From contig CAMDRL010000045.1 of the NCBI GenBank assembly GCA_945906835.1, positions 1 to 9,223 of the forward strand: a stretch of 9,223 nt of DNA. Direction: 5' to 3'. The notes under the pieces are model-generated. The model was not told the DNA's origin and ran no database searches. It saw only the letters and a program-made list of their open reading frames with translations. Every line of letters starts with the position of its first letter. Position 1 is the first letter of the stretch. The position numbers and the translations under genes were made by a program. Source of the DNA: Rickettsia typhi. Its GTDB lineage: Bacteria; Pseudomonadota; Alphaproteobacteria; Rickettsiales; UBA1997. Below, piece after piece: positions 1 to 6,750 of the stretch.

Positions 1-102
1 GAAAGATTGAGTTGGAACAGCGCTCTTGGATGTTTAGTAATTTTGATGGGCGTAATAATTGCTAATGGAGTTTTTACTAAAATTAAATTTAAACATAATT
101 AA
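1..102 (+). CDS. EamA/DMT-family transporter, C-terminal fragment (partial, 5' end outside window)
   Basis: Frame 1 is open from the first base to a TAA at 100-102 and gives 33 residues. They consist of a short polar start, one hydrophobic helix (ALGCLVILMGVIIANGVF) and a short lysine-rich tail. A last helix of the form G-x-LI-x-x-GV-x-x-AN followed by a basic cytoplasmic tail is typical of the final transmembrane segment of EamA/drug-metabolite transporters, inner-membrane carriers that include the S-adenosylmethionine importers of Rickettsiales. The stop lies 3 nt before the next ATG, so the two genes are probably co-transcribed. Only about a tenth of a normal transporter is visible, so another polytopic membrane protein remains possible and no substrate can be assigned. 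Confidence 0.5.
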   Translation, partial: ERLSWNSALGCLVILMGVIIANGVFTKIKFKHN

Positions 103-105
103 CTA

Positions 106-489
106 ATGGACATCACACCTCTAATTCCAAAAGGGCGCAATATCATAAACTCTTACAACGAAAATGGTTTTAAAATTTCTGAAAAAGATTTTTTAGGAAG
201 TGTAATTCTTTTACCAACAAAGGTTTTAGAAATTTCTTTGACTGAAAAAGAATTTTTAGAAGAGGAAAAATTATTATCTTTTTTGAATGACTTTTTGGAA
301 GAAGAGATAGAAATTTTACTAATTGGAACTGGCAAAAAACACTTACAATTAAAACAAAATTTCCGCAGTAAAATTAAAGCAAAATTTCCTAATATTTCAA
401 TTGATGAAATGGCAACCAGTGCTGCTTGTCGAACTTTTAATATTTTAACTTTAGAAGATAGAAAAGTTGCGGCAATTTTAATAGTTTGA
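106..489 (+). CDS. Mth938-like domain protein (DUF498 / NDUFAF3 family)
   Basis: The 127-residue protein matches the Mth938-like fold along its whole length, which is the usual family size. The N-terminal part reads INSYNENGFKIS (residues 14-25) and then GSVILLP (31-37). A hydrophobic strand, LLIGTG, follows at 71-76. The signature AACRTFNIL lies at 106-114, followed by E-x-R-x-VAA near the end. The family includes the mitochondrial complex I assembly factor NDUFAF3; bacterial members are soluble and their biochemical role is not established. The ATG follows the upstream transporter stop by 3 nt without a clear Shine-Dalgarno, so translation may be coupled. A respiratory-complex assembly role would fit the downstream oxidase operon, but that is inference from homology and position only. 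Confidence 0.85.
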   Translation: MDITPLIPKGRNIINSYNENGFKISEKDFLGSVILLPTKVLEISLTEKEFLEEEKLLSFLNDFLEEEIEILLIGTGKKHLQLKQNFRSKIKAKFPNISIDEMATSAACRTFNILTLEDRKVAAILIV

Positions 490-497
490 AGAACTCT

Positions 498-526
498 TTG
501 AAAAAGAGGGTAGATTAAAATACATT
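498..526 (+). promoter_or_regulatory. Candidate promoter for the cbb3 operon
   Basis: TTGAAA at 498-503 (5 of 6 against TTGACA) is followed after 17 nt by TACATT at 521-526 (4 of 6 against TATAAT). Transcription would start near 533, about 50 nt before the first gene of the oxidase operon. An 8-bp AT-only inverted repeat (514-521 with 530-537) overlaps the -10 and could be an operator or chance in AT-rich DNA. A 6-bp stem (494-499 with 503-508) sits over the -35 without a following T-run. This is the only sizeable gap upstream of the operon, which favours a promoter somewhere here, but the boxes are imperfect. Confidence 0.3.
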
Positions 527-581
527 AGCATTTTAATACTGTTGATTTCATGATCGACCAAGTAAAAATTAATTTCTTAAA

Positions 582-1313
582 ATGTCTGACATTCCAATAA
601 TATTATCCTTAATAAGTCTTGGCTTCTTCGGAAGCTTTACTCATTGTTCTGGAATGTGTGGTCCATTCGTTTTAACTCAAGTTTCAAATCGTTTAGAAAA
701 TATTTCCCTTGCCCAATTTTCTAACTTTCAAAAACTAAAAAACTTTGCACTTTTACCTTATCATTTTGGGCGCATTACAACTTATGCAATAGTTGGAATT
801 TGTTGCTCAATTTTTGCCGAAAATATTAAAAATCTTACTAACATTAGAAACCTCTCGGCAGTTTTTTTATTTCTGGCCTCACTTATCTTTCTTAACCTTT
901 TTTTTGAAAAAAACCTTCTCACCCTTACAAAAATAAAGCTGAAAAATAAATTGCCATTTAAATCAAAAACCTTAAGAAACACAGCCCTATTTTTTAGAAT
1001 TTTTACCTTAAAAACTTTGTTCAAGAATCCAAAAGGCTTAAACGGCTATTTTCTTGGAATAGTTTTAGGATTCATTCCCTGCGGTCTTTTATATGGTGCA
1101 TTTTTATTAGCAGCCTCAATAAGCTCAACAATATTAGCAGGGTTTGGTATGTTTTTATTTGGAATTTCAACAATTCCAGCACTTTTTTTGACCGCTTCTG
1201 GCGGATTTATTTTTTTAAGAACTTTTAAAACAGATTTTAAAATTATTTCTAAAACAATAATTTTAATTAATTCTTTAACACTTTTTATAATGGCAATTTC
1301 ATTAATTAATTAG
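582..1313 (+). CDS. TauE/SafE-like (DsbD_2 / UreH-type) membrane protein, probable cbb3 oxidase biogenesis factor
   Basis: This 243-residue protein is strongly hydrophobic, with about six transmembrane segments (roughly 5-28, 60-80, 90-108, 155-180, 184-212 and 222-242). The first helix carries [12 protein letters not shown] (residues 17-28), the His-Cys-x-x-Met-Cys motif of the DsbD_2/UreH-type branch often annotated as 'sulfite exporter TauE/SafE'. YHFGR (60-64) and [11 protein letters not shown] (163-173) are further family hallmarks. Members of this branch often sit beside cbb3 oxidase genes and are linked to metal (copper) handling or oxidase assembly. Here the stop is 8 nt before ccoN, so it is the first gene of the operon. 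The Cys/Met/His residues suit metal binding, but the transported species is not shown. There is no convincing Shine-Dalgarno; the start is chosen as the first ATG before helix 1. Confidence 0.8.
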   Translation: MSDIPIILSLISLGFFGSFTHCSGMCGPFVLTQVSNRLENISLAQFSNFQKLKNFALLPYHFGRITTYAIVGICCSIFAENIKNLTNIRNLSAVFLFLASLIFLNLFFEKNLLTLTKIKLKNKLPFKSKTLRNTALFFRIFTLKTLFKNPKGLNGYFLGIVLGFIPCGLLYGAFLLAASISSTILAGFGMFLFGISTIPALFLTASGGFIFLRTFKTDFKIISKTIILINSLTLFIMAISLIN

Positions 1314-1321
1314 ATTTAGCA

Positions 1322-2740
1322 ATGTCTTCAAAACTCAGCAACAGCCACTTAGCACCAGTAAAATATAATTACGACATTGTAAAATTATTCACCATTGCCG
1401 CCACTTTTTGGGGTATTGTTGGTTTTTCAGTTGGAGTTCTAATTGCTTTTCAATTAGCTTTTCCAGTTCTTAATTTTAATGTTGAATGGCTAAGCTTCGG
1501 TCGTATTCGCCCCCTTCACACCTCATCGGTAATTTTTGCTTTTGGTGGTAACGCTCTTTTCGCTACCAGTTTTTTCGTAGTTCAGAGAACCTCTCAGGTA
1601 AGGATTTGGGGCTCAAATAACTTTTTGAAATTTATCTTTTGGGGTTATCAAATTTTTATTCTAATGGCAGCTTATGGCTATCTTAATGGCATCACTCAAG
1701 CAAAAGAATACGCAGAACCAGAATGGTATGCTGATTTATGGTTTACTTTAATTTGGGCTTGCTATCTTTTAGTTTTTATGATGACTTTGAAAAATCGTAA
1801 AGAGCCTCACATTTATGTTGCAAACTGGTTTTTCCTTGGCTTCATTGTTACCGTGGTAATTCTACACATCGTCAATAATCTTTCAATCCCACTTAGATGG
1901 GATAGTTCACATAGCTACTCAATCTTTGGCGGCGTACAAAGTGCAATGATTCAATGGTGGTATGCTCATAATGCGGTTGGATTTTTCCTTACTACAGGCT
2001 TTCTTGGCATGATGTATTATTTCATTCCAAAAAGAGCTGGTCGCCCTGTTTATTCTTACCGCCTTTCAATTATACATTTTTGGTCGTTAATCTTCATTTA
2101 CATTTGGGCTGGACCTCATCACTTACATTATACTTCTCTTCCTGATTGGGTGCAAACTTTAGGCATGACTTTCTCTATCATGTTATGGATGCCTTCTTGG
2201 GGTGGTATGATTAATGGTATAATGACTTTATCTGGCGCTTGGGATAAATTGCGCACCGATCCAGTTTTACGCTTCTTAATCACCTCTGTTGCCTTTTACG
2301 GAATGAGTACTTTTGAAGGTCCATTAATGGCAATCAGATCAGTTAATGCACTTTCTCATTACACCGATTGGACAATTGGACATGTGCATTCTGGTACTTT
2401 GGGCTGGGTTGCTTTCATAAGCTTTGGTTCACTTTATCACTTGGTGCCAATTTTATGGGGTAAAAAAGAACTTTATTCAATGAAGTTAGTTAGTCTGCAC
2501 TTCTGGATTGCCACAACTGGTATCGTACTTTATATCTCAGCAATGTGGATTTCTGGAATAATGCAAGGCTTAATGTGGCGCGCTTATGACGATATGGGCT
2601 TCTTGCAATATTCTTTCGTTGAGACAGTTCAAGCTATGCATCCACTTTACTTAACTCGCGCTATTGGTGGTGTGTTATTTTTGACTGGAGCTTGTATTAT
2701 GGCTTATAATTTTTACAAAACTATTAAGTCTAAGGCATAA
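1322..2740 (+). CDS. ccoN: cbb3-type cytochrome c oxidase subunit I (CcoN)
   Basis: CcoN is the catalytic membrane subunit of the cbb3 oxidase, which reduces O2 to water with high affinity and pumps protons. At 472 residues it is full length for the family. Expected ligands are present: H66 in RIRPLHTS (low-spin heme b), H216 in [11 protein letters not shown] (CuB), H266 and H267 in AGPHHLHY (CuB), and H354 and H356 in IGHVHSG (high-spin heme b3 and heme b). Y260, six residues before H266, matches the cbb3-specific cross-linked tyrosine that sits in helix VII rather than helix VI. E332 in TFEGPLM is the conserved glutamate near the active site. The gene is 8 nt downstream of the TauE-like gene and 65 nt upstream of ccoO, from which a hairpin separates it. 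No ligand is missing, so it should be active. Confidence 0.98.
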   Translation: MSSKLSNSHLAPVKYNYDIVKLFTIAATFWGIVGFSVGVLIAFQLAFPVLNFNVEWLSFGRIRPLHTSSVIFAFGGNALFATSFFVVQRTSQVRIWGSNNFLKFIFWGYQIFILMAAYGYLNGITQAKEYAEPEWYADLWFTLIWACYLLVFMMTLKNRKEPHIYVANWFFLGFIVTVVILHIVNNLSIPLRWDSSHSYSIFGGVQSAMIQWWYAHNAVGFFLTTGFLGMMYYFIPKRAGRPVYSYRLSIIHFWSLIFIYIWAGPHHLHYTSLPDWVQTLGMTFSIMLWMPSWGGMINGIMTLSGAWDKLRTDPVLRFLITSVAFYGMSTFEGPLMAIRSVNALSHYTDWTIGHVHSGTLGWVAFISFGSLYHLVPILWGKKELYSMKLVSLHFWIATTGIVLYISAMWISGIMQGLMWRAYDDMGFLQYSFVETVQAMHPLYLTRAIGGVLFLTGACIMAYNFYKTIKSKA

Positions 2741-2744
2741 TAAT

Positions 2745-2770
2745 AGATCCTGAAAAAAAATTCAGGATCT
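2745..2770 (+). promoter_or_regulatory. Perfect 10-bp hairpin between ccoN and ccoO
   Basis: AGATCCTGAA (2745-2754) and its exact reverse complement TTCAGGATCT (2761-2770) flank a loop of six A residues. The stem begins 4 nt after the ccoN stop. No T-run follows it, so it does not look like a complete intrinsic terminator, and ccoO, ccoQ and ccoP have no other obvious promoter of their own. A 3'-end stabiliser or processing site that uncouples ccoN mRNA from the downstream genes is the simplest reading; partial attenuation is an alternative. The structure is seen directly, the role is inferred. Confidence 0.6.
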
Positions 2771-2805
2771 CAATAGCTTTTAAATAAAAACTAAATTCGA
2801 AAAAC

Positions 2806-3561
2806 ATGTTTAAACATCATGACAAAATTGAAAGAAATTCAGTTTTACTTATAATTCTAACAATCATCGTCATATCAATTGGCGGTCTGGTAGAAATTGC
2901 TCCGTTATTTCGCATGGAAACTGTAATTGAAAAAGTTGAAGGCATGCGTCCTTTTACACCACTTGAACTTGCTGGCTCAAAAATCTACAAGCGCGAAGGT
3001 TGTTATTCTTGCCATTCTCAACAAATTCGCGTATTGCGCGATGAAGTTGAAAGATATGGACATTACTCACTTGCCGCAGAAAGTATGTATGATCACCCTT
3101 TCCAATGGGGCTCAAAAAGAACTGGTCCAGATTTAGCAAGAGTTGGCGGCAAATATTCTGATAATTGGCATAGTCGCCACTTAGTTAATCCAAGAAGCGT
3201 TGTACCTCAATCAATAATGCCAGGATATAAATTTTTACCAGAAAGAGATGCTGATATTTCTGACATCGCAACCGATATGGAAGTTTTGCGCCAAGTTGGA
3301 GTTCCTTATACTGACGACATGATTCAAAATGCTGTTTCTGATGCAGTTCTTCAAGCTTCAAATGACAGAGATTCTGACGCTCTGCAAAAGCGTTATGGTG
3401 GCAAAGTTATAGTTAGAGATTTTGATGGCAATCTAAATAAAGTTTCCGAAATGGATGCTTTGATTTCTTACTTACAAGCACTTGGAACTTTTGTTGATTT
3501 TGCAAAATACGATGGAATTCAAAATAAAGATAAAACTTTTGTAGGAGAAAAACATGATTAA
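2806..3561 (+). CDS. ccoO: cbb3-type cytochrome c oxidase subunit II (CcoO, monoheme c)
   Basis: CcoO is the membrane-anchored monoheme cytochrome c that passes electrons to CcoN. The 251-residue protein has a short cytoplasmic start, one transmembrane helix (about 13-33) and a periplasmic domain. The heme c site is GCYSCH (C66, C69, H70), followed by SQQIR, a family hallmark. M138 in SIMPGY is the probable axial methionine. GPDLARVGGKYSDNWH (107-122) and MDALISYLQALGT near the C-terminus are also typical. There is no clear Shine-Dalgarno ahead of the ATG at 2806. The 3' end overlaps ccoQ by 8 nt, which indicates translational coupling. The length is at the upper end of the family, with a polar C-terminal extension of about 20 residues after the last conserved block. 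Confidence 0.97.
   Translation: MFKHHDKIERNSVLLIILTIIVISIGGLVEIAPLFRMETVIEKVEGMRPFTPLELAGSKIYKREGCYSCHSQQIRVLRDEVERYGHYSLAAESMYDHPFQWGSKRTGPDLARVGGKYSDNWHSRHLVNPRSVVPQSIMPGYKFLPERDADISDIATDMEVLRQVGVPYTDDMIQNAVSDAVLQASNDRDSDALQKRYGGKVIVRDFDGNLNKVSEMDALISYLQALGTFVDFAKYDGIQNKDKTFVGEKHD
3543..3547 (+). promoter_or_regulatory. Shine-Dalgarno of ccoQ inside the ccoO 3' end
   Basis: AGGAG lies 6 nt upstream of the ccoQ ATG and within the last codons of ccoO. It is the clearest ribosome binding site in the oxidase operon, where the other genes show almost none. It supports 3554 as the ccoQ start despite the 8-nt overlap. Confidence 0.65.
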
Positions 3562-3751
3562 TCTTCTTATCAAGCATGCTCCAACAATTGCCACTTTATT
3601 TTTCTTCATATTTTTTTGTTACATAGTTTTCTCAGTATTTAAAAAGGGCACTAAAAAGAAATTTGATGAATATGCACAAATTCCACTTAAAGAAGAATTT
3701 GGTGAAGAAGAAGCTGTAGAAAAGAAAGTAAAAAAATCTATAAAAAAATAA
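3554..3751 (+). CDS. ccoQ: cbb3-type cytochrome c oxidase subunit IV (CcoQ/FixQ)
   Basis: This 65-residue protein lies exactly where CcoQ is expected, between ccoO and ccoP. It has one transmembrane helix (about 9-30, rich in Phe and Ile) followed by a hydrophilic tail of alternating acidic and basic residues (EEFGEEEAVEKKVKKSIKK). CcoQ is a small non-catalytic subunit that stabilises the association of CcoP with the CcoNO core and may protect the complex in the presence of O2. The FixQ family is poorly conserved beyond the helix, so the assignment rests on topology, size and position. The gene overlaps ccoO by 8 nt and is preceded by a good AGGAG. Confidence 0.88.
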   Translation: MINLLIKHAPTIATLFFFIFFCYIVFSVFKKGTKKKFDEYAQIPLKEEFGEEEAVEKKVKKSIKK

Positions 3752-3764
3752 ATTGTCCAGAAAA

Positions 3765-4622
3765 ATGACAAACAAAAAAGATAAGAATAAAAAACCAATT
3801 GAAACCACAGGTCATGAATGGGATGGTATTTCAGAATACAACATTCCCGCACCTCGCTGGTGGCTTATTGTTTGGTTAATTTGCATAGTTTGGTCAATTG
3901 GCTATTGGTTTTTTTATCCAACATGGCCAACCCCTTCTGGCAACACTAAAGGCTCGTTAAAATGGTCAGGAGTATCTCAATTAAAAGAATCTCAAAAAGA
4001 AATTGAAGACCTTCAAAATGTTTATTTAGAAAAATTTTCTAAAAGTAATTTCGAACAAATTTTTAAAGATCCACAACTTACAGAATTTGCTAAAAATGGC
4101 GGGAAAATTGCTTTCAAAGAAAATTGCGCCGCTTGCCATGGTACTGGAGCGCAAGGTGCCAAAGGCTACCCTAACTTAAATGATGACGACTGGTTATGGG
4201 GCGGAAAAATTGAAGATATTTATACAACCCTTAAATATGGTATCAGATCGGGTCACGAAAAGGCGCGCTTTAACCAAATGCCTTCTTTTGGTTTGGACAA
4301 GATTTTAACTAAACAAGAAGTTAAGGAAGTTACAGAATATGTAATGTCTCTAACAGATAAGGCCTCTAAAAATCCAAAAGGTGAAGAAATTTTTAAAGCT
4401 AATTGTGTAGCTTGTCATGGCGAAGGTGGTAAAGGAAATAGAGAACTTGGTGCGCCAAATCTATCCGATGCAATTTGGCTTTATGGTGGCAATAAAGAAG
4501 ATATTATTTATACCATAACTTATGCTTACGCTGGTGTAATGCCTTATTGGACAGGAAGACTTGATGAAGAAACCATTAGGCAACTTTCTATTTATGTTCA
4601 TTCACTTGGTGGCGGGGAATAA
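3765..4622 (+). CDS. ccoP: cbb3-type cytochrome c oxidase subunit III (CcoP, diheme c)
   Basis: CcoP is the diheme cytochrome c that receives electrons from soluble donors and feeds CcoO. Taking the ATG at 3765 gives 285 residues. The N-terminal FixP_N segment has TGHEWDGISEYNIPAPRWW (15-33) leading into one transmembrane helix (about 32-52) and YPTWP. Two periplasmic cytochrome c domains follow: CAACH (C121, C124, H125) with M172 as probable sixth ligand in QMPSF, and CVACH (C214, C217, H218) with M259 in GVMPYW. A TTG at 3753 would add four residues, but it has no Shine-Dalgarno and lies 1 nt after the ccoQ stop, so the ATG, 13 nt after that stop, is preferred. The gene closes the operon and is followed by a terminator. 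Confidence 0.96.
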   Translation: MTNKKDKNKKPIETTGHEWDGISEYNIPAPRWWLIVWLICIVWSIGYWFFYPTWPTPSGNTKGSLKWSGVSQLKESQKEIEDLQNVYLEKFSKSNFEQIFKDPQLTEFAKNGGKIAFKENCAACHGTGAQGAKGYPNLNDDDWLWGGKIEDIYTTLKYGIRSGHEKARFNQMPSFGLDKILTKQEVKEVTEYVMSLTDKASKNPKGEEIFKANCVACHGEGGKGNRELGAPNLSDAIWLYGGNKEDIIYTITYAYAGVMPYWTGRLDEETIRQLSIYVHSLGGGE

Positions 4623-4625
4623 GGG

Positions 4626-4697
4626 AGACCAATAGTATTCCCCTCTTTATTAATGAGGGGCTAGGGGAGGTAATCGTGAGACATTTGGTCTTTTTTT
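4626..4697 (+). terminator. Intrinsic terminator of the cco operon, with a nested inner hairpin
   Basis: AGACCAA (4626-4632), just after the ccoP stop, pairs with TTGGTCT (4685-4691), and G-U pairs could extend the base. The right arm runs directly into seven T residues (4691-4697). The 52-nt loop is itself structured: CCCCTC (4640-4645) pairs with GAGGGG (4655-4660). A stem followed at once by a T-run at the end of an operon is strong evidence for rho-independent termination. The long structured loop is unusual and contains the dispersed repeat listed separately. Confidence 0.65.
4638..4668 (-). repeat. Palindromic GC-rich dispersed repeat, copy 1
   Basis: Read on the minus strand, this 31-bp element matches the segment at 9026-9056 at 27 of 31 positions. 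It shares a TCCCCTA-x-CCCCT start, a central TTAATAA and a GAGGGGAA end. Its ends are complementary, so it folds into a short hairpin. It lies in the loop of the cco terminator and its GC content contrasts with the AT-rich surroundings. It resembles small REP-like intergenic elements; no coding capacity is visible. Confidence 0.65.
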
Positions 4698-4717
4698 AAA
4701 AACCACAAACAAAAAAC

Positions 4718-5617
4718 ATGCTAGGCTTCGAACTAATAAAATCATCTCTCCTATCTTCACACCAAAATAACAAACTCCATCACGCCATTTTACTTTACGG
4801 CAAAAAAGGTATCGGCAAAGCCACTTTTGCTAAAGAATTAGTATCAGAAATTTTCAAAGATAAAAATCCCAATCATCCAGATCTTCTACTCATTGAAAAA
4901 GAAGCTGATAAAAAAGAAATTTCAGTCGAAAAAATTCGTAATATTGCCAATTTTTTTAATCAAACTTCCGCTATTTCTAAATATAAATTCATCATAATTG
5001 ACGCCGCTGACGAATTAAATAAATCTTCATCGAACGCACTTTTAAAAATTCTTGAAGAACCTCAAACAAATAACTTTCTAATTTTAATCGCCCACAATCC
5101 TAATAAAGTTTTAGCCACCATAAAATCACGCTGTCAAAGCGTAAAAGTGCCAGATTTAACTTTTGAAAATTTTAAAGAAATTCTCCAAGGAAATAATAAA
5201 AAAATTTCCAACGAAGAAATAACAATTTTATCAGAAATATGTGGCAACTCTCCAGCCAAAGCAATTGAATATGGTCAAGATTTAGTTGATCTCTACGAAG
5301 TTTTTCTGACTTCTCTGCAAAATAAAATAATCGACAACAAAATTCATAAAAAAATCTCTGATAAGAACTTTTCTTTTGAAATTATTGCTGAAATTTTGGA
5401 ATTCTTTTTAAATCGTCTTATTAAGTTTTTAAGTAATAGCGAAATTGATTTTTGCTTTAGCGAAAAAGAAGTTTTTTTAAATTTACGAGAAAGATTATCC
5501 CTCAAAGAAATCTTTATCATTTACGATAATATCAAAAACTCTTTACAAAAAACCAAGTCACTAAATTTAGATAAAAAATTAACATTCATTAATATTTTCA
5601 ATCAAATAATCGCATGA
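4718..5617 (+). CDS. holB: DNA polymerase III subunit delta prime (HolB)
   Basis: Delta prime is the AAA+-like stator of the clamp loader, which loads the beta clamp with DnaX and delta. The 299-residue protein has the P-loop-like GKKGIGKAT (28-36), with Ala at the usual Ser/Thr position, then an NHPDLLLIE strand (about 52-60). FIIIDAADELNKSSSNALLKILEEP follows (about 91-115), with LIAHN and the KSRCQ sensor/SRC motif after it. The C-terminal half is a poorly conserved helical collar domain rich in Lys, Ile and Asn. The four-cysteine zinc module present in Escherichia coli delta prime between the P-loop and the HPD motif is absent. The gene starts after the cco terminator and overlaps anmK by 4 nt (ATGA), so the two are translationally coupled. 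No clear promoter or Shine-Dalgarno is visible. Confidence 0.92.
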   Translation: MLGFELIKSSLLSSHQNNKLHHAILLYGKKGIGKATFAKELVSEIFKDKNPNHPDLLLIEKEADKKEISVEKIRNIANFFNQTSAISKYKFIIIDAADELNKSSSNALLKILEEPQTNNFLILIAHNPNKVLATIKSRCQSVKVPDLTFENFKEILQGNNKKISNEEITILSEICGNSPAKAIEYGQDLVDLYEVFLTSLQNKIIDNKIHKKISDKNFSFEIIAEILEFFLNRLIKFLSNSEIDFCFSEKEVFLNLRERLSLKEIFIIYDNIKNSLQKTKSLNLDKKLTFINIFNQIIA

Positions 5618-6750
5618 ATAAAATCTGTAAGAGCATTGGCCTAATGAGCGGAACATCAATGGATGGAATTGACTTAGCTTTAATTGAAAGTGATGGTGAA
5701 AAAATTATTAAAAGACATAATTTTTATTACAAATCCTATCAAGAGGATTTCAAAAAACGCCTAAAAGACCTTATTTACAAGACCCCATCATTAGAGAAAA
5801 TTAAATCAGTAGAAAACGAACTAACTTTATTACATGCAAATTTAGTGAATGAATTTTTGTTAGAAAATAAAATTGATAAAAGCGAGATCGATATAATTGC
5901 CTTCCACGGTCATACCATTCTTCATTTACCAGAACAATCAATAACTTGGCAAATTGGCAATGGTCATCTTTTAGCAGCAAAAACAGGTATAGATGTAGTT
6001 TGCGATTTCCGCAGCAAAGATGTGATTTTAGGTGGTCAAGGTGCGCCTTTGGTACCAATTTATCACTTTTATCTTCTAAAAGATTTACCAAAACCAACAG
6101 CAATTTTAAATATTGGCGGAATTTCCAATATTACCTATTTCAATTCTGAAAATGAAAATGACATAGAAGCTTTTGACACTTGCTTTGGCAACGCCCCGTT
6201 TGACGATTTAATGAGAGAAAAATTTGGTCTAGAATTTGATACTAATGGAGATTTGACTAGTAAAGGAAATGCTGATTTTATCTTGGCCGATCGCATTTTA
6301 CAAAATGACATTTTCCATAAAAAACCTCCAAAATCTTTCGATAGAGATGATTTTGCTAATTTAATTGTGCCAATAAGAAGTTTAAAAAACCCTGAAGATG
6401 CCTTAGCAACATTTGCTTATATGCATGCACAAGCCATAAAATTCAATTTAGATTTTTTAAGTCAAAAACCGAAAGAAATTTTTGTTTGTGGTGGCGGCAG
6501 AAAAAATCATGCTATAATGGATGAAATGCGTAAATGGCTTACTGGTATTTCAATAAGACCTGCGGAGGAAATAGGATTTAATGGAGATTCTATTGAAGCT
6601 GAAGCCTTCGCCTTTTTAGGAATTAGGAGTGTAATTAACTTACCAATTAGCTTTCAAAAGACGACAGGGGTTTTACTGGAAAATGATTGCGCTCAACCTT
6701 CAACTCCGAAGCGCTCTTCTTCTTGCGGCGGCGTCTTCTATCGCGCTTAA
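5614..6750 (+). CDS. anmK: Anhydro-N-acetylmuramic acid kinase (AnmK)
   Basis: AnmK cleaves and phosphorylates 1,6-anhydro-MurNAc to MurNAc-6-phosphate during recycling of peptidoglycan fragments; it is cytoplasmic and ATP-dependent. The 378-residue protein is near normal length. Visible motifs are GLMSGTSMDGIDLAL (9-23), AFHGHTILH (96-104), LNIGGISNITYF (165-176), FDTCFGNAPFDDLM (187-200) with D188 as the expected catalytic Asp, VCGGGRKNHAIM (291-302) and NGDSIEAEAFAFLGIRS (323-339). LPISFQKTTGV (343-353) is the normal C-terminal block. The usual FDTGPGN is changed to FDTCFGN here. The last 34 codons overlap the 3' end of the minus-strand hydrolase; the tail after TTGV is about 25 residues and Ser/Cys-rich. 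The start overlaps the holB stop (ATGA). Confidence 0.94.
   Translation: MNKICKSIGLMSGTSMDGIDLALIESDGEKIIKRHNFYYKSYQEDFKKRLKDLIYKTPSLEKIKSVENELTLLHANLVNEFLLENKIDKSEIDIIAFHGHTILHLPEQSITWQIGNGHLLAAKTGIDVVCDFRSKDVILGGQGAPLVPIYHFYLLKDLPKPTAILNIGGISNITYFNSENENDIEAFDTCFGNAPFDDLMREKFGLEFDTNGDLTSKGNADFILADRILQNDIFHKKPPKSFDRDDFANLIVPIRSLKNPEDALATFAYMHAQAIKFNLDFLSQKPKEIFVCGGGRKNHAIMDEMRKWLTGISIRPAEEIGFNGDSIEAEAFAFLGIRSVINLPISFQKTTGVLLENDCAQPSTPKRSSSCGGVFYRA

Noticed and set aside
542..560. TTGAT...ATCGA upstream of the oxidase operon as an FNR/FixK box
   Set aside because: The consensus needs TTGAT-N4-ATCAA. Here the half-sites are 6 nt apart and the second is ATCGA, so the symmetry and spacing do not fit.
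3753..3764. TTG at 3753 as the ccoP start
   Set aside because: It has no Shine-Dalgarno, lies 1 nt after the ccoQ stop and adds only four non-conserved residues. The ATG at 3765 is preferred, though TTG is not excluded.
3619..3852. 77-codon open frame on the minus strand over ccoQ and the start of ccoP
   Set aside because: It is opposite two well-supported oxidase genes, and its Phe/Ser-rich protein is the expected mirror of Lys/Glu codons.
5801..6103. 100-codon open frame on the minus strand inside anmK
   Set aside because: It is fully inside a clear AnmK reading frame, has no recognisable domain and is explained as a shadow.
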